A DNA stretch of 64,000 nt, taken from Thalassomonas sp. RHCl1 (GTDB taxonomy: Bacteria; Pseudomonadota; Gammaproteobacteria; Enterobacterales; Alteromonadaceae). Positions 45,680 to 55,093 of this stretch are shown one piece after another. Where the stretch lies: assembly GCF_947387555.1 (NCBI RefSeq), contig NZ_CANDNZ010000002.1, positions 124,001 through 188,000 on the forward strand, written 5' to 3'. The translations under genes and the position numbers were made by a program. The notes under the pieces are model-generated. The model worked only from the letters and a program-made list of their open reading frames with translations, did not search any database and was not told the origin of the DNA. Positions within the stretch are counted from its first letter, which is position 1; each line of letters opens with the position of its first letter.

Positions 45680-46307
45680 AAGGTGAGGGATAAGTTAAGG
45701 CAATAAAGCGATTGTGCCTGGTTTTCGTTGGTTGTCAGCATTTCAATACAGTTGCGCCTTTGCTTTTCGGTTCACAGGTAAGTTTTTCATTATTTCCTTA
45801 AAGGGCATGTGATACTTTTGCTCAGGAAAAATGCAAGCAGTTGTAAAATAAATTAAAGTAGATCACTCCAGATAATCCCTCAAATAACCCTAGTTTTTTT
45901 AAGGGATTATGATGTGATTGCATTTGACATGGTTATGATCTGACCTAAACTTAGTGGCATCTGTCCTTGGGCTAGGACCTGTCAGTTTAGATTAAGAGAG
46001 GGAGCTCTTGATATCCCGGTTATTTTAAGACTTATATCGATGTTTTATTATACTCTTTCGTGAAATAGTGCCGTTAATACTGATATTTTCTTTCAATACC
46101 ACTAGCAAACTTCCCGATAACTACCCTAAGCGCTTCCTGGCTTTAATAACATTAACTGTGCTTTAACCTTAGGATGGAAATAACAAAGTAGTTTTTTAAC
46201 AATCAATTTTATTCGGTTCAGCAAGCTAAACCAGGTATTTAACTGGTGTGCGAGTTAATAAGCCTTTAGCAATGGCATAAAAAGAACAAGAACAATAGGT
46301 GGTTAAA
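45680..46307. other. long leader/promoter region of the borosin-like operon
   Basis: About 630 AT-rich nt. I looked for a c-di-GMP (GEMM) riboswitch because of the neighbouring GGDEF genes and did not see its conserved core. No gene supported. The operon promoter must lie here. Confidence 0.4.
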
Positions 46308-47117
46308 ATGAATGAACAGCAAGGAAGTATCGTTTGTGTTGGTGTAGGCATGACTCTGGGCTCCCATTTAAGCCCGTTATCGAGAAGTTATATTGAACAG
46401 GCCGATGTGGTCTTTTCTCTTGTTTCAGACGGTCTGGTTGAGCAGTGGATCGGTCAAATGAATCCTGATGTGCGCAGCCTGCAACCTTATTACCATGAAG
46501 GTACGTCCCGGCTGGTTTCCTATAACGCTATGGTTGCTGCCATGATAGCAGAAGTTAAAGCAGGAAAAAAAGTTGTCGGTGCCTTTTATGGCCATCCCGG
46601 GGTTTTTGCCTGTGTGCCCCATAAAGTCATTGAACAGGCCAGGGCCTTGGGATATTACGGGAAAATGGAGCCGGGGATTTCAGCCGAAGATTGCCTGTTT
46701 TCAGATCTTGCCATAGATCCGGGGCAATTTGGTTGCAGTCATTTTGAAGCCAGCCAGTTTATGTTCTATAAACGTATCATAGATCCCTCTGCGTACTTGA
46801 TCTTATGGCAGGTCGGTATAGCCGGTGATCTTTCTTTAAGCAAGTTTTCCACCGGTGAGAGTTACCGTCAGGTACTGATAGACATATTATCCCTTCATTA
46901 TCCTAAAGATCACCAAGTGATCTTATACGAGGCGCCGACCTTACCTATTCACAGCCATCGTATCGAAAGTCTTCCCCTGTCATCTTTGCTCCATGCAGAA
47001 ATTCATGGCTATACCACCTTAGTCATTCCTCCCTGTCAGGAGCTTACTCGCAATATGGAAGTTTTACAGCGATTAGATGCGATCGACAAGGATCATAAAA
47101 ATATCAAGCTTGTCTAA
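46308..47117 (+). CDS. Borosin-type peptide alpha-N-methyltransferase (tetrapyrrole methylase fold)
   Basis: 269 residues from ATG 46308; AGGTGG lies 5 nt before it (an in-frame GTG at 46299 is less likely). SAM-binding start VCVGVGMTLGSHLSP, then WIGQMNPDVRSLQPYYHEGT and AFYGHPGVF, PGISAEDCLFSDLAIDPG, LILWQVGIAGD. These blocks are typical of borosin methyltransferases (OphMA, Shewanella SonM). Catalytic-pocket residues equivalent to Tyr/Tyr, Arg, Tyr and Tyr can be placed at Y61/Y62, R68, Y72 and Y94. Unlike fungal OphMA there is no fused substrate tail; two separate precursor-like genes follow, as in split borosins. Predicted reaction: SAM-dependent methylation of backbone amides in the precursor. 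No cobalamin or siroheme genes are nearby, which argues against a tetrapyrrole role. Confidence 0.85.
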   Translation: MNEQQGSIVCVGVGMTLGSHLSPLSRSYIEQADVVFSLVSDGLVEQWIGQMNPDVRSLQPYYHEGTSRLVSYNAMVAAMIAEVKAGKKVVGAFYGHPGVFACVPHKVIEQARALGYYGKMEPGISAEDCLFSDLAIDPGQFGCSHFEASQFMFYKRIIDPSAYLILWQVGIAGDLSLSKFSTGESYRQVLIDILSLHYPKDHQVILYEAPTLPIHSHRIESLPLSSLLHAEIHGYTTLVIPPCQELTRNMEVLQRLDAIDKDHKNIKLV

Positions 47118-47205
47118 TTTATCAACCAGAAAAGGAGGAAATTAATCTTATAGTTCAATTAGTTAAAAATATTTCATTTTTAGTCAACTGAGTTAAGGAG
47201 ATATT

Positions 47206-47487
47206 ATGAATAGCATAACGGATGTACTGGAAAAAATTGGTCAGCAGTCGAATTTAAAATATTCGACTGAAGTAGACTGTGAGTTACAGTTAACCGAAAT
47301 GCGTGTACCTGCCGTTATACGAAAAGTATTGATTGCCAATGATAAATCAGAATTAGCGCAGTTGTCTGATAACAAAAAGGATATCATCTGCTATGTCTCT
47401 GCGCCTGCAAAGGAGCATGAAATGCCAAAAGATGATAATAAACCCGCTGAAGATGAACCTAAGCAGGGTGAACAAGAATCGGCTTAA
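47206..47487 (+). CDS. Probable split-borosin precursor 1 (93 aa)
   Basis: Excellent SD AAGGAG 5 nt before the ATG. Residues 1-60 are helical and match the borosin binding domain layout of Shewanella SonA (DVLEKIGQQSNL, VIRKVLIANDKSELAQLSD), which docks on the methyltransferase. A short hydrophobic stretch follows, ICYVSAPA (about 61-68), at the place where SonA carries its methylated core. The remaining 25 residues are very acidic and Lys/Pro-rich (KDDNKPAEDEPKQG), an odd tail for a borosin. It shares the domain with the next gene (KIG/NIG, VLI, CYVS/CYIS). A precursor role is inferred from context and shape; the small protein could also be a non-precursor partner. Confidence 0.75.
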   Translation: MNSITDVLEKIGQQSNLKYSTEVDCELQLTEMRVPAVIRKVLIANDKSELAQLSDNKKDIICYVSAPAKEHEMPKDDNKPAEDEPKQGEQESA

Positions 47488-47528
47488 GATAATGAGTTGA
47501 TTTAATAATATATTTATAAGGATTTATT

Positions 47529-47822
47529 ATGTCTGACGTAATTGGAATACTTGAAAATATTGGCTGTAATGCCTCGCTAAACACCGAAGTCCTTAAAGAT
47601 AGTTCTATTTTGTTACGGCAAGCGAATTTTAATCATGATATCTGCTCTGTGCTTATCTCTGATAATGCTAAGGAAATTAGCTTATTAGCTGGGGCTGGCA
47701 CCAGTGCATGTTGTTATATTTCGATAACGGATGTTCCGGATGACTTTAGTGTTGAGAATAAGGCCGGCATAAGACCGTTAACGGCTGTACCTGAAGACAG
47801 CAGATGTAGACAAGTCGCTTAG
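47529..47822 (+). CDS. Probable split-borosin precursor 2 (97 aa)
   Basis: SD AAGGA 7 nt before the ATG. A diverged copy of precursor 1: ILENIGCNASLN, then DICSVLISDNAKEISLLAG in the same places, and CCYISITDV (61-69) aligned with CYVSAPA. The tail differs fully: PDDFSVENKAGIRPLTAVPE, moderately hydrophobic and ending in SRCRQVA. The Cys pair next to the presumed core is notable. The same methyltransferase probably acts on both. The next gene's start is only 10 nt beyond the TAG. Confidence 0.75.
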   Translation: MSDVIGILENIGCNASLNTEVLKDSSILLRQANFNHDICSVLISDNAKEISLLAGAGTSACCYISITDVPDDFSVENKAGIRPLTAVPEDSRCRQVA

Positions 47823-47832
47823 GGATAAGCGA

Positions 47833-49680
47833 TTGAACTTTCTGTCTTGTCATAAGTGCAGGATGATGTTGCCTGGAATTTCTTCATTCTGCACTTATAT
47901 CTTACTGTGCTTATGCTTTGAGAGTACGGCGCAGGAAAATTACTTTATCGATAGGTTTGAACAATACAAAGAAATTGAGCGGCTTATTTATCAGGCGGAT
48001 AAACAACGGACCTTAGATCGCAAATTATTTAACTCGATTGTTGCAAAATTAAGAACAAAACAAGCTTTGCTATCTCAGGAACAAGCGCTTTATTTAGCCT
48101 ATTTTATGGGATACCAAAAAGTGATCGGCGGGGATGTGCAGGCCGCGTTGACGCTATTGAATAAAGTGATTAAACAAGATGAATATACCGTTTTAAAGCA
48201 CAGGGCCATTATTACCAAAGTTAATATTTATTCCACCAGTGAAAATTACAGTGAAGGTTTTACTGTCCTGAATAAGCTGTTGCCTCAGCTTAATGACATG
48301 AAGGGAAAAACCAGTTATCCGGACGCACTCTTTGCGGTGGCAAACTTTTATAACCGTCTTTCAATTTATCACTTAAGCCAACAGTATGCCTCGAAATTAC
48401 AGGCAAGCAATCCTTCACTGCGCCATATGTGCCTGGCGAATATGTTGACGGTAGAGTCTAATTTCTTTTTAAAGCAGCTGACGGTGGAAGACATCAAGAA
48501 TATTAATGTCAGCCATTGTGAAACCGTTGGCGAGACAATGGCGTCTAATTTTATTTACGTGATTATTGCACAATTATATTTAAACGAAAATAAACCCCAG
48601 TTGGCGCTTGATTTGCTTTTACGGCAATTACCTTCGGTAAAACGGACCGAATATTATTTACTTATCAGCCGCTTTAACTCTTTCATTGCCCAGGCGTATT
48701 ATGATTTGGAAAATTTTGCTGAGGCAGAGCGTTATGCCAATATGGTTATTGAAAAGATCCGGGCCGATCACAGCTCTATGTCTATTGTCAGGGCCAGTAA
48801 AATCCTGTACCAGATCAATCGGAAAAATAACAACCTGACGTTAGCGCTGAAATATCATGAGCTCTATATGGCCCACGATAAACTTTATAATGATGATCTG
48901 AACAAGCGCAGCATTACTTACCAGATAGCCGAAGAAAACAACCAGCAAAAAAACTTGAGGATCAAATTACTGGATGAACAAAACAGAAGACTGCTATTGG
49001 AGAAAGTGCTCAATGAGCGTACCAGAGAAAAAGATCAGCTCTTGATCCTGTCGCTTATGCTGATTGTTGCGATCTTGGCTTATTGGACCTATAAGTCAAA
49101 ACTCACCCAGCGAAGGCTGAAAAAAATGGCGGAATACGATGAACTGACCGGTATTCTCAATCGTCGCTGCTTTAATGAACTTTCCGATACCGCTATTAAG
49201 TATTGTCACCAAAGCGGCCAGCCTATTAGTTTGATTCTATTTGATTTAGATGAATTTAAAGCCATCAATGATACTTATGGCCATCAGGTAGGGGATTGGG
49301 TCCTGAAAAATACCATCATGACCTGCCAGAAACTTTGCCGTAAAAATGACATTTTTGGCCGTTTTGGCGGGGAAGAATTTACCATTCTCTTGCCTGGTTG
49401 TGATAATGACAAAGCTTATGAATTAGCGGAATCATGCCGCAGCGTGATCAGTGAAATTTCAACGGTTGAAACCGGCTATGATTTTAAGATTTCCGCCAGC
49501 TTTGGTATCTGCTCGTCGGAAAATGGCTCTTATAGTTTAAATGAAATTGTTAAAGCGGCAGATGAGGCCATGTATCACGCGAAAAGCTCGGGACGCAACC
49601 GGGTCAGTATTTATGGCATAGATATGCCTAATACCGTTGAAGAGCCTTGCTTGAGTGAAACGGCAACAACATTGGACTAG
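47833..49680 (+). CDS. Membrane diguanylate cyclase with periplasmic TPR-like sensor, in the borosin-like operon
   Basis: 615 residues. Start TTG 47833, preceded by AGGGA that overlaps the stop of precursor 2, so translation is coupled. Signal sequence (FCTYILLCLCFESTAQ), then a helical TPR-like region (about 30-370), a coiled coil (LLDEQNRRLLLEKVLNERTR), one membrane segment (LLILSLMLIVAILAYWTY), and a GGDEF domain (about 435-600) with DELTGILNRRCFNE, DLDEFKAINDTYGHQVGDW and active-site GGEEF. The RxxD I-site (RKND) sits 5 residues ahead, so product inhibition is likely. It should make c-di-GMP in response to a periplasmic signal. Its place in this operon suggests that the peptide or its export is sensed here, which is inference. 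Confidence 0.9.
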   Translation: MNFLSCHKCRMMLPGISSFCTYILLCLCFESTAQENYFIDRFEQYKEIERLIYQADKQRTLDRKLFNSIVAKLRTKQALLSQEQALYLAYFMGYQKVIGGDVQAALTLLNKVIKQDEYTVLKHRAIITKVNIYSTSENYSEGFTVLNKLLPQLNDMKGKTSYPDALFAVANFYNRLSIYHLSQQYASKLQASNPSLRHMCLANMLTVESNFFLKQLTVEDIKNINVSHCETVGETMASNFIYVIIAQLYLNENKPQLALDLLLRQLPSVKRTEYYLLISRFNSFIAQAYYDLENFAEAERYANMVIEKIRADHSSMSIVRASKILYQINRKNNNLTLALKYHELYMAHDKLYNDDLNKRSITYQIAEENNQQKNLRIKLLDEQNRRLLLEKVLNERTREKDQLLILSLMLIVAILAYWTYKSKLTQRRLKKMAEYDELTGILNRRCFNELSDTAIKYCHQSGQPISLILFDLDEFKAINDTYGHQVGDWVLKNTIMTCQKLCRKNDIFGRFGGEEFTILLPGCDNDKAYELAESCRSVISEISTVETGYDFKISASFGICSSENGSYSLNEIVKAADEAMYHAKSSGRNRVSIYGIDMPNTVEEPCLSETATTLD

Positions 49681-49700
49681 GAAGTCATCTCGCGCATATA

Positions 49701-49735
49701 AAAAATCCCTGACTGAATCAACAGTCAGGGATTTT
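49701..49735. terminator. bidirectional rho-independent terminator
   Basis: AAAATCCCTGACTG / CAGTCAGGGATTTT with a 6-nt loop, between the convergent diguanylate cyclase and rne genes. A-run and T-run allow use from both sides. Confidence 0.9.
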
Positions 49736-49785
49736 AATTCTACCTTAAAACTTATTTGGCTGTTTGCCTGAGCTCCAAATGCTCT

Positions 49786-52700
49786 TTAAGGTTTAGTCGG
49801 GCCGGCAGCACTTCGGCTGGTGGCATCCGCAGCAATGGCGTTTTTACCCGAAGTTAATGCTCTTTTTCTGTCTTCGGCGGCGAAGAAGGCCGTGGGCAGC
49901 TCATTAACGGTATTAATGGTCACCGGTTTGGCCATGGGTGAAGAGGCTTTGCCTTTCAAACGAATGCCGCCATTGGCTTTAAGACGCTTTTTCTTCGCTT
50001 TGGCCGGTTTTTTCACTGCTTTCTGCTCGGCTGAGTCCGCTTTTTTCGCTTGTTGCTCGCTTGCTTGAGCTTCACTCGCTTGTGGCTGCTCAGTTGCGAC
50101 TTCTTCAAGCGGCAGTTGCTGTTGTACTTCTTGACCGGCCGACTCTGGGCTTGCAGTATCTGCCTGGACTTCAACTACCGGTGCAGCATTGTCTGCGGCT
50201 TCATCTGCTTGAGCTTCAACTACCGGCGCAGTGTCTGCAGCTTCATCTGCTTGAGCTTCAACTACCGGTGCAGTGTCTGCGGCTTCATCTGCTTGAGCTT
50301 CAACTACCGGTGCAGTGTCTGCGGCTTCATCTGCTTGAGCTTCAACTGCTGGCGCGGTTTCTGTTGCTTCATCTGCTTGAGCTTCTACTTCCGGCGCAGT
50401 GTCTGCGGCTTCAATTGCTTGAGTTTCAACTACCGCTGCAGTTGCTGGTGTCTCATCTGTTTGAGCTTCAACTTCCGGCGCACTTTCTGCAGTTTCATCT
50501 GTTTGAGCTTCTACTTCTGGCGCCGTTTCTGTTGCGTCAACAGCTTGAGTTTCAACTACCGGCGTAGTTTCTGCTTCAGCTGGCTGAGCTTCAACATCCG
50601 GGGTAGTTTCTGTTGCTTCAACAGCTTGAGCTTCAACTTCCGGCGCAGTTTCTGTTGCTTCAACAGCTTGAGTTTCAACTACCGGGGTAGTTTCTGTTGC
50701 TTCAACAGCTTGAGCTTCAACTTCCGGCGCAGTTTCTGTTGCTTCAACAGCTTGAGTTTCAACTACCGGGGTAGTTTCTGTTGCTTCAACAGCTTGAGCT
50801 TCAACTTCCGGCGCAGTTTCTGTTGCTTCAACAGCTTGAGTTTCAACTACCGGGGTAGTTTCTGTTGCTTCAACAGCTTGAGCTTCAACTTCCGGCGCAG
50901 TTTCTGTTGCTTCAACAGCTTGAGTTTCAACTACCGGGGTAGTTTCTGTTGCTTCAACAGCTTGAGCTTCAACTTCCGGCGCAGTTTCTGTTGCTTCAAC
51001 AGCTTGAGTTTCAACTACCGGTGTAGTTTCTGCTTCAACTGCTTGAGTTTCAACTTCCGGCGCAGTTTCTGCTGCTTTAACTACCGGAGCAGTATCAGTT
51101 GCTTCAGCTGTTTGCTCAGGGTAGCGGGAAACGACAGGATCTTCACTCACTTCATTGCTTGTTACGGCTTCGGCGTTGCCGGCTTGCTGCTCGTTATCGC
51201 TATTGGCACGACGACGACGTTGGCCATGGGAACGCAAATGCCTTGGAGAACGACGGTTTCTTGGTCTTTCTTCACGGCCGGCTTTTTCCACATTTTCTTC
51301 CGACTGAACCTCAACACCGGCTTGCGTTGTCACGACAGCTGAGCTCTCTTCACTTTTCGCTGCGGCTTTGTCCTTAGCTGTTACTGCCTCAGGAGCCGGG
51401 TGAGCGGTGAGATTTTCAGTGCTGGCCTCTGCAGCATTTTTGATGCGTATCTTTTTACGGTTACTGCGACGCTGACGGCGCTCGGCCACTTTTTCTTCTT
51501 TTGGCTTCTGCGTTTTGCTTTGCTCAGCCTTACGACCTTGTTGTTTTGCCCTGTTGCTGTCGCGGGAATCGCGGTTATCACGGCTTTCCCTGTTGTCACG
51601 GGTATCACGGTTATCGCGAGACTCTTTGCTATCAGCTCTGCTGTCGGCTTTATCGCCGCTGCGACGGTTCTTACGCTGTGACTGACGGTTACGGCGAGGG
51701 CGTCTTTCCTGTTGCTCTTGTGCCTTGGCCGGTTTTTTCTCTACCGGGGCAGGCTCTGCTACCGGTGTTTCAGGCGCAGAAAACAGGTTTTTCAGCCAGT
51801 TGAACAGGCCGGAAAAAACACCTTCCGATGCTTGTTCTTTGGCTTTTGCCGCTGGTGCTTTCTCTGCAGATGCCGGAGCCCGTTTCGGGGCAGAGAGTCC
51901 CTGAACAATAGGTTCATCTCTTTTACTGGCTTCTTTATTAAATTTAGGCATCACCGCTTCTTCGGTTTTCGCCTGTTGGATCGGCAGCTCATAGCTGGCA
52001 TCATCAACGGATTCATCCTTACGGACCCTTAATACTTCGTATTGCGGCGTATCCATATGAGGATTAGGAATGATCAGCACATGCACGTTGTGGTGTTTTT
52101 CAATATGAAACACAGAACGTCGTTTTTCGTTTAACAGGTAGGTGGCAACCGGTACCGGTACCTGGGCCTGTACATGCAGGGTATTTTCCTTAATTGCCTC
52201 TTCTTCCATTAAGCGAAGAATAGACAGCGCCAGAGATTCTATGCCGCGCACATGTCCGGTACCGTTACAGCGCGGACAAATGCCCTGGCTGGTTTCGCCG
52301 ATGGACGGGCGTAGACGCTGACGGGACATTTCCAGTAATCCGAAACGGGAAATGCGTCCCAGCTGGATACGGGCCCTGTCCTGATGCACGGCTTCGCGCA
52401 TGCGATTTTCAACTTCCCGCTGATGGCGTACCGGTGTCATATCGATAAAGTCGATCACCACCAGGCCACCTAAATCCCGTAGTCTTAATTGACGGGCAAT
52501 TTCTTCTGCCGCTTCTAAGTTGGTATTAAAGGCGGTTTCTTCGATATCGCCGCCTTTGGTTGCCCGGGCGGAGTTGATATCGATAGAGGTCATGGCTTCG
52601 GTGGGGTCAATCACGATGGAGCCGCCCGATGGCAGTCTCACTTCCCGTTGGAACGCCGATTCTATTTGCGTTTCAATTTGGTAGTGGGTAAATAACGGCA

Positions 52701-53484
52701 CGTCGTTATTATAAAGTTTTACCTTGCTTAGAAAGTCGGGGCGCACCACTTCAATGTGCTTTTTCACGCTTTCATAAATTTTTGGACGGTCGATTAAGAC
52801 CTCGCCGATATCGCGGCGCAGGTAATCGCGGATCGCCCGTAAGATCAGGTTGGTTTCCTGATGGATCAAGAACGGGGCAGGGCGGCTTTTGGCGGCATCG
52901 TCAATGGCTTTCCAGTGATGCAGCAGCACGCTTAAATCCCATTCCAGCTCTTCGTAGGATTTGCCTACGCCCGCGGTACGCACGATAAGGCCCATGCCTT
53001 TGGGCAGGTCAAGCTTGCTTAAAGAGGCTTTGAGTTCGGTACGCTCATCCCCTTCGATGCGGCGGGAGATGCCACCGGCTCTTGGGTTATTGGGCATGAG
53101 TACCAGGTAGCTGCCGGCGAGGCTGATAAAGGTGGTTAACGCCGCGCCTTTTTGGCCGCGTTCTTCTTTATCGATCTGAACAATGACTTCCTGGCCTTCA
53201 CGTAAAACTTCTTTGATATTCGGGCGCCCCTGGAAGGTATAACCTTTAGGGAAGTAGTCGCGGGCAATTTCTTTCATCGGTAAGAAACCGTGCCTTTCGG
53301 CGCCGTAATCGACAAAAGCGGCTTCTAAGGAAGGCTCAATACGGGTGATTTTTGCCTTGTAGATATTGGATTTTTTTTGTTCATGGCCGGGGCTTTCGAT
53401 ATCAAGATCGTAAAGACGCTGACCATCAACTAGGGCTACACGTAATTCTTCCGACTGTGTAGCGTTAATTAACATACGTTTCAT
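49786..53484 (-). CDS. rne: Ribonuclease E with expanded repeat-rich C-terminus
   Basis: 1232 residues from ATG 53484 ([10 protein letters not shown], as in E. coli; the frame extends to a GTG at 53511). N-terminal half closely follows E. coli: S1 domain, 5'-sensor, DNase I-like domain with catalytic D302 (SIDINSAR) and D345 (VIDFIDM), Zn-link CPRCNGTG. The C-terminal half has an amphipathic helix ([16 protein letters not shown], probable membrane anchor), an Arg-rich RNA-binding region (about 590-690), a very long acidic Val/Glu/Thr/Ala repeat (about 790-1125) and a basic end with SSPMAKP, similar to the PNPase-binding end of relatives. Endoribonuclease and scaffold of the RNA degradosome. 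Divergent rluC upstream is the classic arrangement. Confidence 0.97.
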   Translation of the reverse strand: MKRMLINATQSEELRVALVDGQRLYDLDIESPGHEQKKSNIYKAKITRIEPSLEAAFVDYGAERHGFLPMKEIARDYFPKGYTFQGRPNIKEVLREGQEVIVQIDKEERGQKGAALTTFISLAGSYLVLMPNNPRAGGISRRIEGDERTELKASLSKLDLPKGMGLIVRTAGVGKSYEELEWDLSVLLHHWKAIDDAAKSRPAPFLIHQETNLILRAIRDYLRRDIGEVLIDRPKIYESVKKHIEVVRPDFLSKVKLYNNDVPLFTHYQIETQIESAFQREVRLPSGGSIVIDPTEAMTSIDINSARATKGGDIEETAFNTNLEAAEEIARQLRLRDLGGLVVIDFIDMTPVRHQREVENRMREAVHQDRARIQLGRISRFGLLEMSRQRLRPSIGETSQGICPRCNGTGHVRGIESLALSILRLMEEEAIKENTLHVQAQVPVPVATYLLNEKRRSVFHIEKHHNVHVLIIPNPHMDTPQYEVLRVRKDESVDDASYELPIQQAKTEEAVMPKFNKEASKRDEPIVQGLSAPKRAPASAEKAPAAKAKEQASEGVFSGLFNWLKNLFSAPETPVAEPAPVEKKPAKAQEQQERRPRRNRQSQRKNRRSGDKADSRADSKESRDNRDTRDNRESRDNRDSRDSNRAKQQGRKAEQSKTQKPKEEKVAERRQRRSNRKKIRIKNAAEASTENLTAHPAPEAVTAKDKAAAKSEESSAVVTTQAGVEVQSEENVEKAGREERPRNRRSPRHLRSHGQRRRRANSDNEQQAGNAEAVTSNEVSEDPVVSRYPEQTAEATDTAPVVKAAETAPEVETQAVEAETTPVVETQAVEATETAPEVEAQAVEATETTPVVETQAVEATETAPEVEAQAVEATETTPVVETQAVEATETAPEVEAQAVEATETTPVVETQAVEATETAPEVEAQAVEATETTPVVETQAVEATETAPEVEAQAVEATETTPDVEAQPAEAETTPVVETQAVDATETAPEVEAQTDETAESAPEVEAQTDETPATAAVVETQAIEAADTAPEVEAQADEATETAPAVEAQADEAADTAPVVEAQADEAADTAPVVEAQADEAADTAPVVEAQADEAADNAAPVVEVQADTASPESAGQEVQQQLPLEEVATEQPQASEAQASEQQAKKADSAEQKAVKKPAKAKKKRLKANGGIRLKGKASSPMAKPVTINTVNELPTAFFAAEDRKRALTSGKNAIAADATSRSAAGPTKP
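50584..51020 (-). repeat. 84-bp tandem repeat inside rne
   Basis: About five nearly identical 84-bp units, each two related 42-bp halves, encode alternating [14 protein letters not shown] and [14 protein letters not shown]. Looser copies extend on both sides (about 50200-51110). The in-frame period keeps the scaffold open. Copy number probably varies between strains. Confidence 0.9.
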
Positions 53485-54130
53485 AGTGTGCGTGACTCTT
53501 TTTTTAGTCACAGCATGCTACTTGCTTAATACACAAAGCAATCTTTCGCCATGGTAACAGCAGCTTGTCAGCCTCACGGTTGTCAATCTTACCCGGCCCT
53601 TGTTGCCGGGTAAGCTGTTAGTATAAATTCTGATTGTATTTTCCCACGCTCACCGAATCTTGGGCGGGCGTGATTAATTGTCTTTATGCACTCAGCAAAG
53701 ATAATATGCTGTGCCTGCTATTCAGCGGCGCTTGACTCGTTAAAGTGACTAACCTTGGCGGACACTGTTTTTATGTCGATAACTTTGCCAATAAATTACT
53801 CACCCGGGTAAAGATAAGTCTGTCTGCTGAATATGATTACAAAATTGCTTTCTTGCGCGGGACAAGCTGTTTATGCAGCTCATTCGACAGGTTACATACG
53901 TCGAACTTTGCAACAGGTCTGACTGTTAATATGTCGCAGATATTTCAATGGCGCATATTAATGTGACCGCATTTTGCCTCTTACGTTTCGCTAAAAGCTT
54001 CCTAAATTCATGTTACGGCGATACTTTTGCCTGTAACACCTTTATTATCCCATTATATTATTGTATATAGCAATGAATTCCCGGTTTTTATTCTCCTAAA
54101 AGTGAAATTAATTGTGTTAAACTGCCCGGC
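53485..54130. other. rne leader / rne-rluC divergent promoter region
   Basis: About 645 nt. In E. coli rne has a long structured 5' leader used for autoregulation; the size here fits that, but I did not identify its conserved hairpins. A plus-strand frame at 53745-53966 looks like chance. Confidence 0.5.
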
Positions 54131-55093
54131 ATGAATGAAATTAAAAAACCTCAGGTCAGATTTATCACCATTGACAGTGAAGATGCTGGCCAAAGAATCG
54201 ACAACTTTTTATTGAAAACCCTTAAAGGGGTGCCCAAAAGCATGATTTACCGTCTGTTGCGTAAGGGGGAGATCAGGGTCAATAAAAAACGGACTAAACC
54301 TGAATATAAACTCGTAGATGAAGATGTGCTGCGCATTGCCCCAATCCGTGTCAGTGAAAAGACCAATGAGGTCTCTACTCAGCTTAATGTGGTGTCCAAC
54401 CTGGAAGCACAGATCTTATATGAAGATGAGATCCTGATCGTCATCAATAAACCTTCCGGTATGGCGGTACATGGCGGCAGCGGTGTCAGTTTCGGCGTGA
54501 TTGAAGCCTTGCGGGCACTGCGTCCGGAAGCGAGAATGCTGGAGCTGGTGCACAGGCTGGATCGGGATACCTCCGGCTGCCTGGTGGTTGCGAAAAAACG
54601 TTCGGCGTTGCGTAATTTACACGAGCAGTTACGCAATAAAAAAGTGCAGAAATTCTACCATGCGCTGGTCAAAGGGCGCTGGTCGCCGAAATTAACCCGG
54701 GTGACCGAGTCGCTGAAAAAAAATGACCTCAAATCCGGCGAGCGGGTGGTGGTGGTTGATAATATCAACGGTAAGGAATCGGAAACCCGCTATAAGGTGA
54801 TCCAGCATTATAACAATGCCACCTTGGTACGGGCTTTTCCCGTGACCGGGCGTACGCACCAAATCAGGGTGCATTGCCAGGTTAAAGGGCACCCTATCGC
54901 CTGCGATCCCAAATACGGTAATGAAGACTTTGATGGCGATATGAAAGGTATTGGTGTGAAGCGGCTGTTTTTGCATGCCGCCAGCATAGAATTCACCCAT
55001 CCCAGAACAGAGCAAAAGTTAAAAATTGAAGCGCCTTTGGACAAAACCCTTGCCAAGGCATTAAAACAACTGACTGTGGCTAATAACGGATAA
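54131..55093 (+). CDS. rluC: 23S rRNA pseudouridine synthase RluC
   Basis: 320 residues. S4 RNA-binding domain (about 18-80: QRIDNFLLKTLKGVPKSMIY, LLRKGEIRVNKKR) then the RluA-type catalytic domain with motif HRLDRDTSG, catalytic D144, exactly as in E. coli. Later motif RTHQIRVH is intact. Converts three uridines of 23S rRNA (955, 2504, 2580 in E. coli) to pseudouridine. The stop overlaps the start of the next gene by 1 nt. Divergent from rne, as in most gammaproteobacteria. Confidence 0.96.
   Translation: MNEIKKPQVRFITIDSEDAGQRIDNFLLKTLKGVPKSMIYRLLRKGEIRVNKKRTKPEYKLVDEDVLRIAPIRVSEKTNEVSTQLNVVSNLEAQILYEDEILIVINKPSGMAVHGGSGVSFGVIEALRALRPEARMLELVHRLDRDTSGCLVVAKKRSALRNLHEQLRNKKVQKFYHALVKGRWSPKLTRVTESLKKNDLKSGERVVVVDNINGKESETRYKVIQHYNNATLVRAFPVTGRTHQIRVHCQVKGHPIACDPKYGNEDFDGDMKGIGVKRLFLHAASIEFTHPRTEQKLKIEAPLDKTLAKALKQLTVANNG

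Noticed and set aside
45680-46307. c-di-GMP (GEMM) riboswitch upstream of the borosin-like operon
   Set aside because: The conserved GEMM core sequences were not found by eye; a covariance search would settle it.
50050-51342. Long plus-strand frame (430 codons) across the rne repeats
   Set aside because: It is antisense to the repetitive part of rne; its Ser/Phe/Cys-rich product is a mirror of the repeat, with no SD.
53745-53966. Plus-strand frame in the rne leader
   Set aside because: Non-conserved look, no SD; region is better explained as rne/rluC leader.
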